In this document: piece by piece, positions 37,411 through 47,690 of the stretch
How the letters are laid out: each line of letters begins with the position of its first letter
Numbering within the stretch: position 1 is the first letter of the stretch
NCBI GenBank assembly: GCA_005765155.1
Contig: VCCP01000008.1
Coordinates: forward strand, 310,001 to 374,000
Direction: 5' to 3'
Length of the DNA: 64,000 bases
Source of the DNA: Zelopaecilomyces penicillatus
Lineage: Eukaryota > Ascomycota > Sordariomycetes > Hypocreales > Pseudodiploosporaceae
Translations under genes and position numbers: made by a program
Notes under the pieces: model-generated
What the model saw: only the letters and a program-made list of their open reading frames with translations
Told to the model about the DNA's origin: nothing
The model's database searches: none

Positions 37411-38890
37411 CTAACCGCAACTATTCTCTTGAATTATTTGCCGTAGGGACATACCGTCGACCACAGAGTGCAAACCTAAGTATTGAATAGCGTCCCCATG
37501 AGAGCTAAATTCATGCGTTAAGAGCTCTGTGTTTACTGTAAACTCATGGCAAGCATATTTATAGGCCACCGCCTTCCAAGCGGTGAGGGCCGTAGCCTCC
37601 AGCATCAGGTCCTAAGTCCCGCGCCAGGATATTAAAGCATCTCGTCGGCACCAGGTAAATGCACACGCGCCTCCTTTAGCTCCATTCCAAAGAGTCATAG
37701 TCTCAAGCTTTGGCATATGAAGTGCACATTGCGCTGCGGACTGTAGTAGCTTGCTGAGTTGGAGAGGATTAGTCTGGTACATTAGCCGGGAGGTCAATGT
37801 GAGGGAATGCAACTGATGCCATCGCCAATGAGGCTGGCAAGCGTCGAAAAAATCGTAAGCATCTGCTAGAAAAGCAACAGATAAGTGTCCAAGTTGCCGG
37901 CTATGTGCCGCAAATGCGGCGCCTACCTCGGGAGATGTGATGCGGACTCGGTCTGGGTTTAGGCTTGAATTTCTCCCCTGAGAAAGCTGGAATAAGTCTA
38001 GATAATTTTCATTGAAATCTTCGAATATTATAACCGTCCTGACACTCGCTGGAAGTCGCTGGCTAATTAATTTTTCGTAACCTATGGTTCAGATGGTTAG
38101 GCCTATGACAGGATAAATGTAGATGCCTCTTCCTACCTGAATCCCATAGGTCTTGAGAGACCCTCTCGGATAGTTGCCACGGCTCATATATAATCTCTGC
38201 CAGTCGGGGAAGCTTTGACCAACGGTATGACAAGGTCAAAGGATTTAGTTGGCGACGACACTGTCGGCGGAGAAGGAATTTGGTTACAACTTGTACTGGA
38301 GGGAGCTCTTCCTGAAAGTTAGGAGTAGCTGGTTCAAATGGTCGTCGTAAGGCATCATCACCGGGTGCTTCAAGCATGCGGCCATGCCACCATCCGTGGC
38401 TCGGATCATGAATCGCTGTCGCAGCGGTGCCATTTTGCGGCTCAGCTTCATCCGGTGCTCCAAAGTAGCACTTCTTAAACCAGTGTTCTGAGTCGCTTGG
38501 CGAGTATGCATTAAGCTCTAGTGTGAAGTCCCCTCCATTCTGCTTCCAGTTGGCCAAGATGAAAAATAATCTCGTGATTGTTGCTGCTATAATTTTATTA
38601 TTGGCAGAATACCATGTCACCGACTCCATTTTTCGGCAACTTCGGCAAGTATATCTTTTAAGCTCGATGTTGAGCCAAATGTGCTTAATGAGGCCTTTGA
38701 GTCGCACGGGGAGTCGCTCAAGCGAGTCGAGGCACGATGGATACAGCTTGAGGTGGCCAAAGTTCTTCTTCTCTATGACATCTCGCCATTCTTTTGAGAT
38801 GGAGGCATATGGCGCTACGTTGTCATGATGTGTTAGTAGCTTCAAGATAATAGCGCGGACCTCGGGAGGTAATGAAGACCAATATGACAT
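37411..38890 (-). pseudogene. F-box/DUF6546-like gene with in-frame nonsense codon
   Basis: Exons 38890-38137 and 38081-37411 (intron 38082-38136). The protein starts MSYWSSLPPEVRAIILKLL, an F-box-like helix set, followed by the long Trp/Tyr-rich body usual in fungal DUF6546 proteins. The frame meets TAG at 37614-37612 (codon 408) and then continues without break for 66 more codons with typical family content: HEFTVNTELLTHEF, SSHGDAIQYLGLHSVVDGMSL. The stop sits right after ISWRGT, where I would expect Trp; TGG to TAG is one G-to-A change, equal to CpA to TpA on the other strand, the signature of repeat-induced point mutation. It could be a recent pseudogene or a tolerated truncation to 407 residues. 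F-box proteins recruit targets to SCF ubiquitin ligases; no target is known here. Confidence 0.75.
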
Positions 38891-40382
38891 GATGTCGGTG
38901 TGTTTTTGCTCCAAGCTGTTGGCCGTTGTCAAGATCTTGGCATGCGTAACAGGGCATAGAGTAAACGAGCCAGGAGGAAAACAGGATACTTATCGGCCAA
39001 AAACTCGGTGACTCACCGTACCCTGGTGAAGGTTTACGCACGCATACGTGTGCAATGCCAATGCGACAATTTTTTCTTTTCACTTTTTGTGTACTAGTGA
39101 CAAACTCTACCTTGAATGGTACAGACAGGCAGTCATTTGTCTAGGTCATTCTTGAGTATCGAGGCTGCGATGATCAAAGTCAGCAGTGTATAAGCTGTTG
39201 TGCTACCGAACCTGGTATATACGACCATATCCGCTAGATAATACAGGATCCTATCCGCTCTCCCATAGACAAACCGCTAACCGGTAGATTAGTAGTTAGG
39301 TTGGTGATGATCAGTGAACACTGGCTGTTATATGTTGTTCTTTTTGGCTTTTTGCATGATTGTTATGGATGCTGTCGGTGTCGGGTCAGCCCTCGCTCTT
39401 ATCACTGGCCCCCACCCTCCTTCAAGTGCTAAGCGTTGCAGCTGTATGGATATATAAACACACAAGATCATGCCATGCTAATGGGCGTTGAATGTCGAGA
39501 GACTTTCCTGATTCTCTCTTCTTGTATTTTGAGCATAGTAACTTTCGTGCCCACTTCTTTAAGCCGGAACGTGGGAACAAACGAATGAATAGATATGAGA
39601 CTTGGATAAGCTTACTCCCCGCCAAGACGCTTGGGAAAATTTAGATTTGACCTTTTTCAAGGTTATTGAAGCAAGTTGATGAATGGGACAAAGCGCGCGC
39701 TGCTCATAGTGAGATTGGTTCCATAACCGATCGGTAAACGATAAGTGAATGAGAGGGGCCGCTAAGAGCATCAAAGATCATGTGGCTATTCTTGAGACCT
39801 GTTTCGAAAGAAATACTAGACGATTGTGTTAGGTTGCAGCTCTTAACTCTCACACAACCAGGTTACAAAAGATTGACGTGAGCACTCTTACCTTGCTGGG
39901 TTCTTGTGCCATCCTGGAAACTTGCCAATGAACTAATTGCTGACATAGGGCCAATTCAGATAGTAAGCAGAGTGTCACTGGAAAAGACAACAGGGGATCT
40001 GCGAAATATCTACAAGGTTCCTTTGGACCACTATGATTAAGCGACTAGCAATCCTTGGATCTATGTTGATTGAACCCTGGTTAGCGATCCGGTCGGAACC
40101 GTGTAGCTTGAGTAGTGCTGCAAATCCTTGTCATGCACCAGCAATCTCGGAAATTTAGTCTTTTTTTTCTTACCCAGTCCTTTGAGATTGTATAGTTAGT
40201 TGTTAACCATGAACTGTAAAGTCAATTGCATTTTCAGACGTTGCATGATATTCTGTCTAGATGTGATTTGCATGTTTCGTTGATTGAAGGCAATAGTCTG
40301 TGAAATTCTGGACAGAGGCCAATAGATTCAGTTGGACGCTCCCGTAATCGAGACAAGCTGAAGAGCTATCTGCATCTCTCTA
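38891..40382. other. Intergenic region, no gene seen
   Basis: About 1.5 kb between the F-box gene start and the second P450's 3' end. AT-rich, no recognisable domain on either strand. Confidence 0.5.
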
Positions 40383-42315
40383 TTATCGACGTGCCCACTT
40401 GAGATGCACCTCGTTTGGCTTATTCATTTGCAGCGATACCCTGGGCTGGCTATCCTGCGTCAAATCCATCAGCTTACCCCTCGCCCCCGCCAGTGTACCC
40501 CCATCGAGCACCGCCGCTTCCACCTTGCAAGCCCGAAACAGCGTCGAAATCACCGCCACAAACTCCACCTGTGCCATTTTTTGGCCTGGACAAACCCGGG
40601 GACCACCAGACCATGGGAGGAAAGTCCCTCGATCTGGGGTGATGATCTGAGAATTGGCCAGTGTCGAGTCTGGAGTGAGCCATCGTGAAGGCTTGAACAC
40701 CACTGAATCTTCGCCCCAGATAGACGGGTAGGACTGTAGAGCAGGGCTGTTGACATATACAGTACAAGGGCCAGGAATGAGGTAGCTCTTGTCATTCATC
40801 TCAATGATCTGAGAAGTGTTGATATGGCGACTGATGTGAACGACTGGCGTGTATATGCGGAGCGTTTCGAGCTGTAGCCTTATGAGAAGATCATTTTAAC
40901 ACCAAGATCATGCGGCGCTAATCACTTACCATAAGAGCTAGACAACGTGAAAGCTTTGGAAAAAGTGTCGCATAGTCGGTCACGTCTCCTTCCTGGCCAT
41001 CGAATACGTGATCTAATTCTTCTTGTATCCAGATCTGCCATTCAGGATTCGCCGCCAGCAAGGTGACCGCATATGCCATAGTATTTGCCGTTGTGTCAAA
41101 ACCTGCTACTGTGAAGATGAACATGTTTCCTGCAATCTCACCCTCCGTCAGGTATTGTTTTGCGATCCCAGGCTGCTTGTCATGTTCCTGGTTCTGGCCC
41201 TCATCTGATAAGCGAACAAGTGAGCTCATGATGTTATCACCAAGGGCGGCTCCCGAAGCGTTGCGTTTGCGCTCTTGATCAAGCATATCTTTGGTAAGGA
41301 AAGGGAGCTGCTGAAGCGCCGCCCCAAGTGTTTGAACGATTTTCGGCATTACTGGTGATGTTAATAATTTTATCGGTAGGAGTGCAGCTAAGACAAGTAG
41401 TTCGGCACATAGGGATACCCCATCGACGTAGTTCATGTTGGATTTCGGATCTTTAGGCAATTGAAACAGTCCAAATTTCCTCTGTTGGCCATAAGCAATC
41501 TTGGCGAGGACGTTGATAGCAATTGTACGCAGTCCGCGAATTGCACTATTCGATACTCCATTCGGCATGCTGAGCATGAGGTCAACCATTTGCCTTGTCT
41601 GTTCTACACTCTCATCCCAAGCTGATTCACTGATGCGCTCATTCAAAGCCGGTGCGATAATACGACGTTGTCTAGACCACGACTCCCCGTCAGACTGCTA
41701 ACGGTCAATATCATTCTCAAAAGATAGTGATGGGTCTAAGTAGACAAAATGGCTACGCTCGTATATACGTGTATATGCTGGCGCAACCAGACTTCAATGA
41801 ACCATGGCCTTGTTGGTGGTGGGATGGACTCACCGTAACGATGTTCTCACCAAGAAACCCCATAACCTTGGACGATAAAGGCGATTGAACAAAATCCTTG
41901 CGACGAGCAAGTATGGCATGCGCCATGTCTGGGTCTGCACACCATAACTGACTTTGGCCAGTGGTGACAAGAATAAATGCAGACCCGACTTTGTCATGCA
42001 ATACATGTTTATCCTGAAACTCCCACCCGAAAATTGGGACTTGGATGACTTCAAAGATAGAAGCTGGCAGAATGCGCTTCAAAGCCGGCCTCAGCATTAC
42101 GCCAAAAATGATAAACAAAACCTAAGACAATGGTAAGAAACCGCACGGGTGGAGGAACAGGTCTCGCGATGGTTCACATTTTCTGGGTTAATTGGGCATA
42201 GAAGGATCGGTAAGCCGGATTTCTGAGCTGCTCGATAATTGCGATAAAATGTCCAGACACTGGAGACAAGCCATGACAGCGAAAGGAGAGTGAATGCAAT
42301 AAAAAAGAAGCCCAT
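40383..42315 (-). CDS. Cytochrome P450 monooxygenase
   Basis: Exons 42315-42178, 42121-41834, 41697-40930 and 40871-40383, about 560 residues, every junction in phase 0. N-terminal membrane anchor (MGFFFIAFTLLSLSWLVSSV). Motifs: WSRQRRIIAPAL (helix C), FTVAGFDTTANTMAYAV (oxygen-binding helix I), LETLRIYTP (ExxR; the Glu begins one codon after the last splice junction), FKPSRWL and the heme loop FLPWSGGPRVCPGQ with C492 as ligand. For the last exon the acceptor CTACAG was chosen over the nearer ATAAG because only it restores the ETLR motif. The FxPWxxGxRxCPG loop is typical of fungal P450s acting on hydrophobic or secondary-metabolite substrates. A TATATATA element lies about 150 bases upstream. 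Substrate unknown. Confidence 0.92.
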
Positions 42316-43350
42316 AGTGATCCGTAAAAATACTAGGCTAGCTGCCTCGTTTCTAGGAACCAGTAAAGGCTGACTTCCGGATGCGGAAGATGGGTAGAGG
42401 ACTGTCTAGATTTAAATGTGACAGAGGTGAAAAATGCTGAGCCTTCTTTTCAGGATATTTCTCTATATATACACACATCGCATAACTCCAGGGAGCAACG
42501 TTACCCGTTATGGCGGTTAGTCGTTTTAAGGTCTATCAATGGAAGGATTGCCGCCACTAATTCGTTGGGTACCCCGCGCTAGCTAGTGAGCGCTCCTCGG
42601 GTTGCGGGGATGCGGAGTAATAATAAGCAAGCTGATAGCCTTTGCCTATCTTCAACATAGGGAGTGTCAGCTTGTCAGCGAACACGAACGCCACGCTGAA
42701 ACCCTGCCTTTCGGAGAGAATCCTTGTGTTTGTGTCTTGATGCAGGGCTACTTTGGCACAACAATTTGGCAAGTCTACCTAGCTGTTGGCAGAGCACAAG
42801 ATATACGAGGCTCAGTGTTTGAGTTGCAGCGGCAAGAAGCCATTTTCTTGCATAGCATCTGATTCTATGCTGTAGCAGTAAGCGAATTACAGGCTATGTG
42901 GCCCTAAAGCCAAGAATCACATGAAAGACTATGTAAAAAGGCGACGCAGCCTCCTATTCCACAGAGACATCTCCCTGACAAGGCCGCCATCCAATGTCCT
43001 TCGTAAAGATAGAAGGGCTAGATATGCATGCCACGAAACAAAGATTTGACTTCCAGGGAAATAAGCAGGCAGAACTATGCGTTTTCTGTAATTCTCACAT
43101 GTGATTTTACTTTTCGACTGTCGCAAGGCAGACAAAATCGTCGCGGGATGCTAGAATGTCTGTCGGCAACAATGACCACCATACACGGTACTAAAATTCA
43201 CGTGAAAGAGGCTTTCCAAGGTTTTGGCATGTCCAAGCCATCCGTGTGATCTAAGAGACATGGTTTTCTGTAACCGTTCAATTGGCTTATTATAAAGAAA
43301 ACAGAAAAGACGGGTTTGAAGACTAGAACTGCCACGTTGTAGAAGCAACC
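42316..43350. other. Intergenic region, no gene seen
   Basis: About 1 kb between two minus-strand genes. Overlapping open frames at 42557-42862 show no domain on either strand. Confidence 0.5.
42463..42471 (-). promoter_or_regulatory. TATA box of the second P450
   Basis: TATATATAG on the minus strand, about 150 bases before the ATG at 42315. Good match and position for a core promoter. Confidence 0.5.
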
Positions 43351-45945
43351 TCACATTTTGTGTGCGAGTCTTGCAGGATCCTGCAGCCTTGCCACTTCTA
43401 GTAACAACCGGTACAAATAGATCTTGAAGTCTTCGTTGCGAAAAGCTTGTTGAAACCACTGAGCGCCCTGCTCTGCAATCTCCTTTGCATGATGTTGCCC
43501 TTGTGTCGTAGATGTCAAGTAAGCAACTAGTTCAGGCAACTCATCCATGCTCTGACTAACAGGGATATAATGTACCCATGGAACAAGCCGATCATCGTGC
43601 CATTCGCGAAGCAAAGTCTGCTTCAGTGGCGCAGATTTCGAAGCCAAGAGTTTGTACCATCGACCGCTAATGCCATTACCGTCCAAATCGAATACGAGGC
43701 GCGAGCGGAGAGCTTCATCCCTGTCTGCCCAAGCCTTCATTCTATAGAAGAATGTCTGTTCACGCCGTGCTTTGTTGGTGCTCCGGTACACTTTTGTGAA
43801 AGCAACATCATAGAGCCTGCTATTTAGAAATGAAGAGTTGACGCGCTGTATCCCACCACCAGTATTCGCAAGATATGCATGCTGCTTTCCTTCCAGATTT
43901 TGGACAAAACCAACAAATCTTTGACGGTGATAGTTGTTCCATTGAGACTCTATCGCGAACGCTCCTGTTGTGGAACCAGCCCAGTAAACATTGTTTTTCT
44001 TGACAGCCCAGTCTACATCATGGTCAGGGCTGTACGTAAACTCTTTCTCAGTGTACGCTGGGCTCGGAAACAAAATATCGCCCATTGTCGATGGTGCACC
44101 GGTCGATAGCACGGGCGCCATCCCTTCCATCAGGAGCATTGATGTCGGACTCATAAATAGACCATGCATATGCTCGTATTCACTATGATGGCATATGTTA
44201 AGATTGTGGGGCTGATCTTGAATAAACGGTAAATCATAAGTGTCAACACTATTTTTCGAGAATGTTGGTTGATCATTTTTGCAATTCTGAATCAGCTTTG
44301 ACCATGTGGGCCGCTGAGAAAGATGTGTCATTTTTATCCCTTTAGCCACTGAGCCGTCTTTCGGCAGCAATACTCGAGGCTCGTCGAGATGGTTGACTAA
44401 AAATTTAATGTCTGGCAAAACACCCTTGATATCGCTCATTGATTTGGTAAAAAGCTCGCTGGCATGTCTGTCGAACCTTCGCCACGGGTGAACACAGTTT
44501 GTATTGCCCGACTTGCCTGTGAAGGTGCATGTCCACACATCACTGTTAGAAGATTGAGGCAGTTCATTCATGATTTGGCGGACTTGCTGACCACTCAAAG
44601 CCCAAAATGGTGCGATTGATGAGTACAATGTATCAAAATCGTCAATGACTCTAGACTTGTGAGATGTTGCGTACTCAAACCAAGCCTCAAACCCTGGTGG
44701 GGGTTCCATCTTGTATCGCTTGCGATAACTTTCAGATGCAGCTGTGAACGAGGTTGATTGCTTCTTCGTCAGCTCTTGGAAGCGACTTTTTGCTTCACGA
44801 ACAAGTTTGTCGACTGGATGCTGATGCGCATCTGTCAAAGACACCACTCTGGAGTGAGCCCCTCGAATGGCAAAGGTGTTTGCCACATATGGCACAGCGG
44901 GGATGAGGATTAGTGCCCATAATAATTTCCTGTTGGTGGAATGCTTGGGGGTACATTCAATGAGCTGACTCAATGTTAAACCGGAGCCAATGATGTGCAG
45001 AATTGCATGGGTTTCAAAAGATTGTATGTAAGGGCTGCGAGTAGCAAAAATGCTGAACATTTTGACAACAGTAGCTGCAACCCATGAAGTATTTTGAGCC
45101 TACAATTATTAGTGCAAAACAAGACTTGGGTTTAGCCTTTTTTCACATACCAGTTCCATCATAAAGAACCATGTAAACGCTTTTGAAAGGCTGGTCAGGA
45201 GCATAGTAACGATGCTGAATGGTATGAATCCAAGGAATAGGGTCTGAAGTGCGAGTGCAACAAGCATTGTACCAGCAACCCGAGGCGCAAGCTGGCGCAG
45301 ATGCACATGCATATCGGCAGAGAGGATAGCATTCGAGCTAGTCGCAGGCTTCGACAGTAAAGTCGTATAGACAGAAAGTAAACCTAGAAGCTCAATCGCG
45401 GATATGGCGAAAGCCAAAATGTTCCAGCCAGATAATGAATAGATTCCAAAAATCGCAATGGAAGAAGCTTTCCAAAGTGACAATCTCTCGAATTGCCCTG
45501 ACTTCGGCGCGATTGCTTCTAGTTGCAATTTCACTTGAATGGCGAGGAGAGCTGGTGTCAATGCAGGCTGCCGGTTGTTAATGTTTATTTTTCACAGGAA
45601 CAGCGTGTGTAAACCAAGACGCCTCACCATAAATCCAACGACACCATTTTCCACAGCACAGAACATCGCAGTGGCAAGGCCAAGAGCTATGATCCAGCAA
45701 GCGCCGATGCTTAGCTCAGTGCCAGACTGAAATGGCAAATCGACATCTTTGGCTCTGGGATTCGGCCGCCTGATAGCTCTAACAAGAATTGGTAGCAGTA
45801 GCCAGCTAATCACTTCGGAATAGAGCTCAGATGGTCTCGAGGTAAACAACTGTGTCGCGACCGCCGCCACAACCGCGCCGACAGCAGCGCCAACATTGGC
45901 GCTCTCTGGGCGATTGCTGCTGCGGTTAGCTTTTGCTTGCCACAT
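43351..45945 (-). CDS. CAP10/GT90-type glycosyltransferase with multi-pass N-terminus
   Basis: Exons 45945-45628, 45567-45151 and 45099-43351, about 827 residues, all junctions in phase 0. The first 300 residues hold a series of hydrophobic segments (VGAAVGAVVAAVATQLF, IIALGLATAMFCAV, TMLVALALQTLFLGFIPF and others). The rest is a CAP10 domain: YRKRYKMEPPPGFEAWFEYA, VWTCTFTGKSG, LPDIKFLVNHLDEPRVLLP, and the C-terminal FDLDGNGISGRWYKLLASKSAPLKQ block with VPWVHYIPVS. Cryptococcus relatives are linked to capsule xylose addition, and animal POGLUT relatives to O-glucosylation. Expected in the ER or Golgi membrane with the catalytic domain in the lumen. Donor sugar and acceptor are unknown. A conserved fungal architecture; identification strong. 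Confidence 0.9.
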
Positions 45946-47209
45946 GATGGGCTTGGCAGGCTATTATGGCAGAGAAGGGGTACAGATCGGTATTTCTGAT
46001 AGTATCTCTGCCCCTTTCTTATTCCGTGCTATCAGCATTGTCACCCAAAAATGGATGCAGAAGTGTACAGATAGGTAGGTAGGTAGGCATATTGTATATT
46101 TACGTGGTAGCAAGCGAGCCAAGGCAGTGACGACACAGCCTCCACGCGCGGTCATGTGATCTGTTAGATGTACACCACTACGCTGCGGACAAGACCCTCA
46201 CCTGTAAAATAGGTATGGCATTAAATTTCCATCACAAATTGTCGGTCATAATAAATACACGCCTATTGCCGGTGACGGGTAATACCGCTTTGGTTCAGTT
46301 GAGATGCAAGGATAAATAAGCGAAGGATTCATATGTGATGTCCGTGGTTAACCGTCTTGCAATGCCGGGGACGACCCCACGAAGCACATGCCTAATTACG
46401 GGGATGTCGCCTAGTCTAGTGGGGTGATCCAACAAATTCAGGGCCTCCACTCTGAATTAGATATCATTAGTGTCCTGCATGGCCGCGTTACTAGTCGCGT
46501 TGTATTAGACGACGGGCGAATAAACTGACCCAGGTTCGAGATGACAACAAACTCACATTGGTTCACCCTCACAGGCATAGCAGCACACTACATAACCTAC
46601 CAGTGCATTTAATATCACTTGAAATGAAAATCTGGTATTCATGTTAACACAAACTAGAAATGGTATGGCTGTGACGGAGACATTGGGCAATCGATGTCGT
46701 TAATGTCTTTTCCAGCCTTTGCGAAATGATCGATCACTAATATGTGATGGCGCGCAGCGTGAGTCTGCGTGACGCATAACGGCTCATCTACCTACTAATT
46801 CAGCAACTGTGATACAAGGTATTTTTTACTAAAATTGGACCATGCAATTGGAACGAGAGGCTTACTTTGAAGTCGCACACTGAAAACTTGCCAAAGCTTT
46901 ATAGGCTCAACACTGAAGAGGAAAATGAGATTACTGAAAATGAATTACAGAGAACATCAATCATTGGACACTTCACAGGTGTAATCCCAATATCACTAGA
47001 ACAAACTCAATAGTAATATCAAATAAGATGAATATTGACCAAGGCTATCTGATAGTAATCAATCTAAAGAATACACATGGCCCTTGATAACACTTTATCG
47101 CAACCCCAAGCGTTACCATAGCCGTGTAGGCAAACTTGCAGAATCAAAACCCTCCATTCCAAGCTCAAATTCGATATTCCGTATCATGGCTAGCTGAATA
47201 GAGCAGAAT
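45946..47209. other. Intergenic region, no gene seen
   Basis: About 1.26 kb with a TAGG run at 46074-46087 and AT-rich DNA at 46600-47100. No domain recognised. Confidence 0.5.
46074..46088. repeat. (TAGG)n tetranucleotide run
   Basis: Three to four TAGG units in intergenic DNA, the same motif as near 1641. Confidence 0.6.
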
Positions 47210-47545
47210 CTACTCGGCGTAGCTGGCCATCAAGGCGAGAACATCCTCATCAGTAGGCTCCGACATGCCCTGGGCCTTGTTCTTGGCAGCAAGTTCCTTG
47301 CGAGCGCATCCGACGGGGCAGCGGCAGTCAGAACGAGTGCCATAAGCTCTGCAGCACGAGGCAAACTTGCTCAGATCCTGGGCGATTTGGTTGGCGGGGC
47401 ATTGGTTGCCTTGAGGTTTGCCATTGACTTGGCGGCAGCAGTTTTGGGTGGCAGCGTCGTTGACACCTCCGGCGGAGATGCATTGGCAGGCCTCGGCGGA
47501 GGAGACAAGAGCGACGAGAGTGATGATGGAGGTGAAGAACTTCAT
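47210..47545 (-). CDS. Small secreted cysteine-rich protein
   Basis: A single uninterrupted frame of 111 residues. Signal peptide MKFFTSIITLVALVSSAEA; cleavage probably just before CQC. The mature part of about 90 residues has 10 cysteines, including two adjacent CC pairs (NCCRQ, SCCRA), enough for five disulfides, and a Glu/Asp-rich end (SEPTDEDVLALMASYAE). A TATAAG element lies about 140 bases upstream and the 5' leader is CA-rich, as in well-expressed fungal genes. Size, signal and cysteine pattern are those of candidate effectors or surface-active proteins. The adjacent CC pairs recall hydrophobins, which have eight Cys in a different spacing, so it is not one. Function unknown; isolated at the edge of a gene-poor block. 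Confidence 0.8.
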   Translation of the reverse strand: MKFFTSIITLVALVSSAEACQCISAGGVNDAATQNCCRQVNGKPQGNQCPANQIAQDLSKFASCCRAYGTRSDCRCPVGCARKELAAKNKAQGMSEPTDEDVLALMASYAE

Positions 47546-47683
47546 TTTGAATTGAGTTGAGTTGGTTTGAGAAAAGTGGTGAAGATAAGAAGAGTGATGT
47601 GTGGAATGTGGTTTGATGGTGTGTAGATGTTGTTTGTTTGATGCTGATGATTCAATTCAATTTGGAAGGGCAACTCTGGGCTT

Positions 47684-47690
47684 CTTATAC
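47684..47690 (-). promoter_or_regulatory. TATA box of the small secreted protein gene
   Basis: GTATAAGAAG on the minus strand about 140 bases before the start codon; suitable position for a core promoter. Confidence 0.5.

Noticed and set aside
47210..47545. Hydrophobin
   Set aside because: It has ten cysteines in a spacing different from the eight-Cys C-CC-C-C-CC-C pattern.
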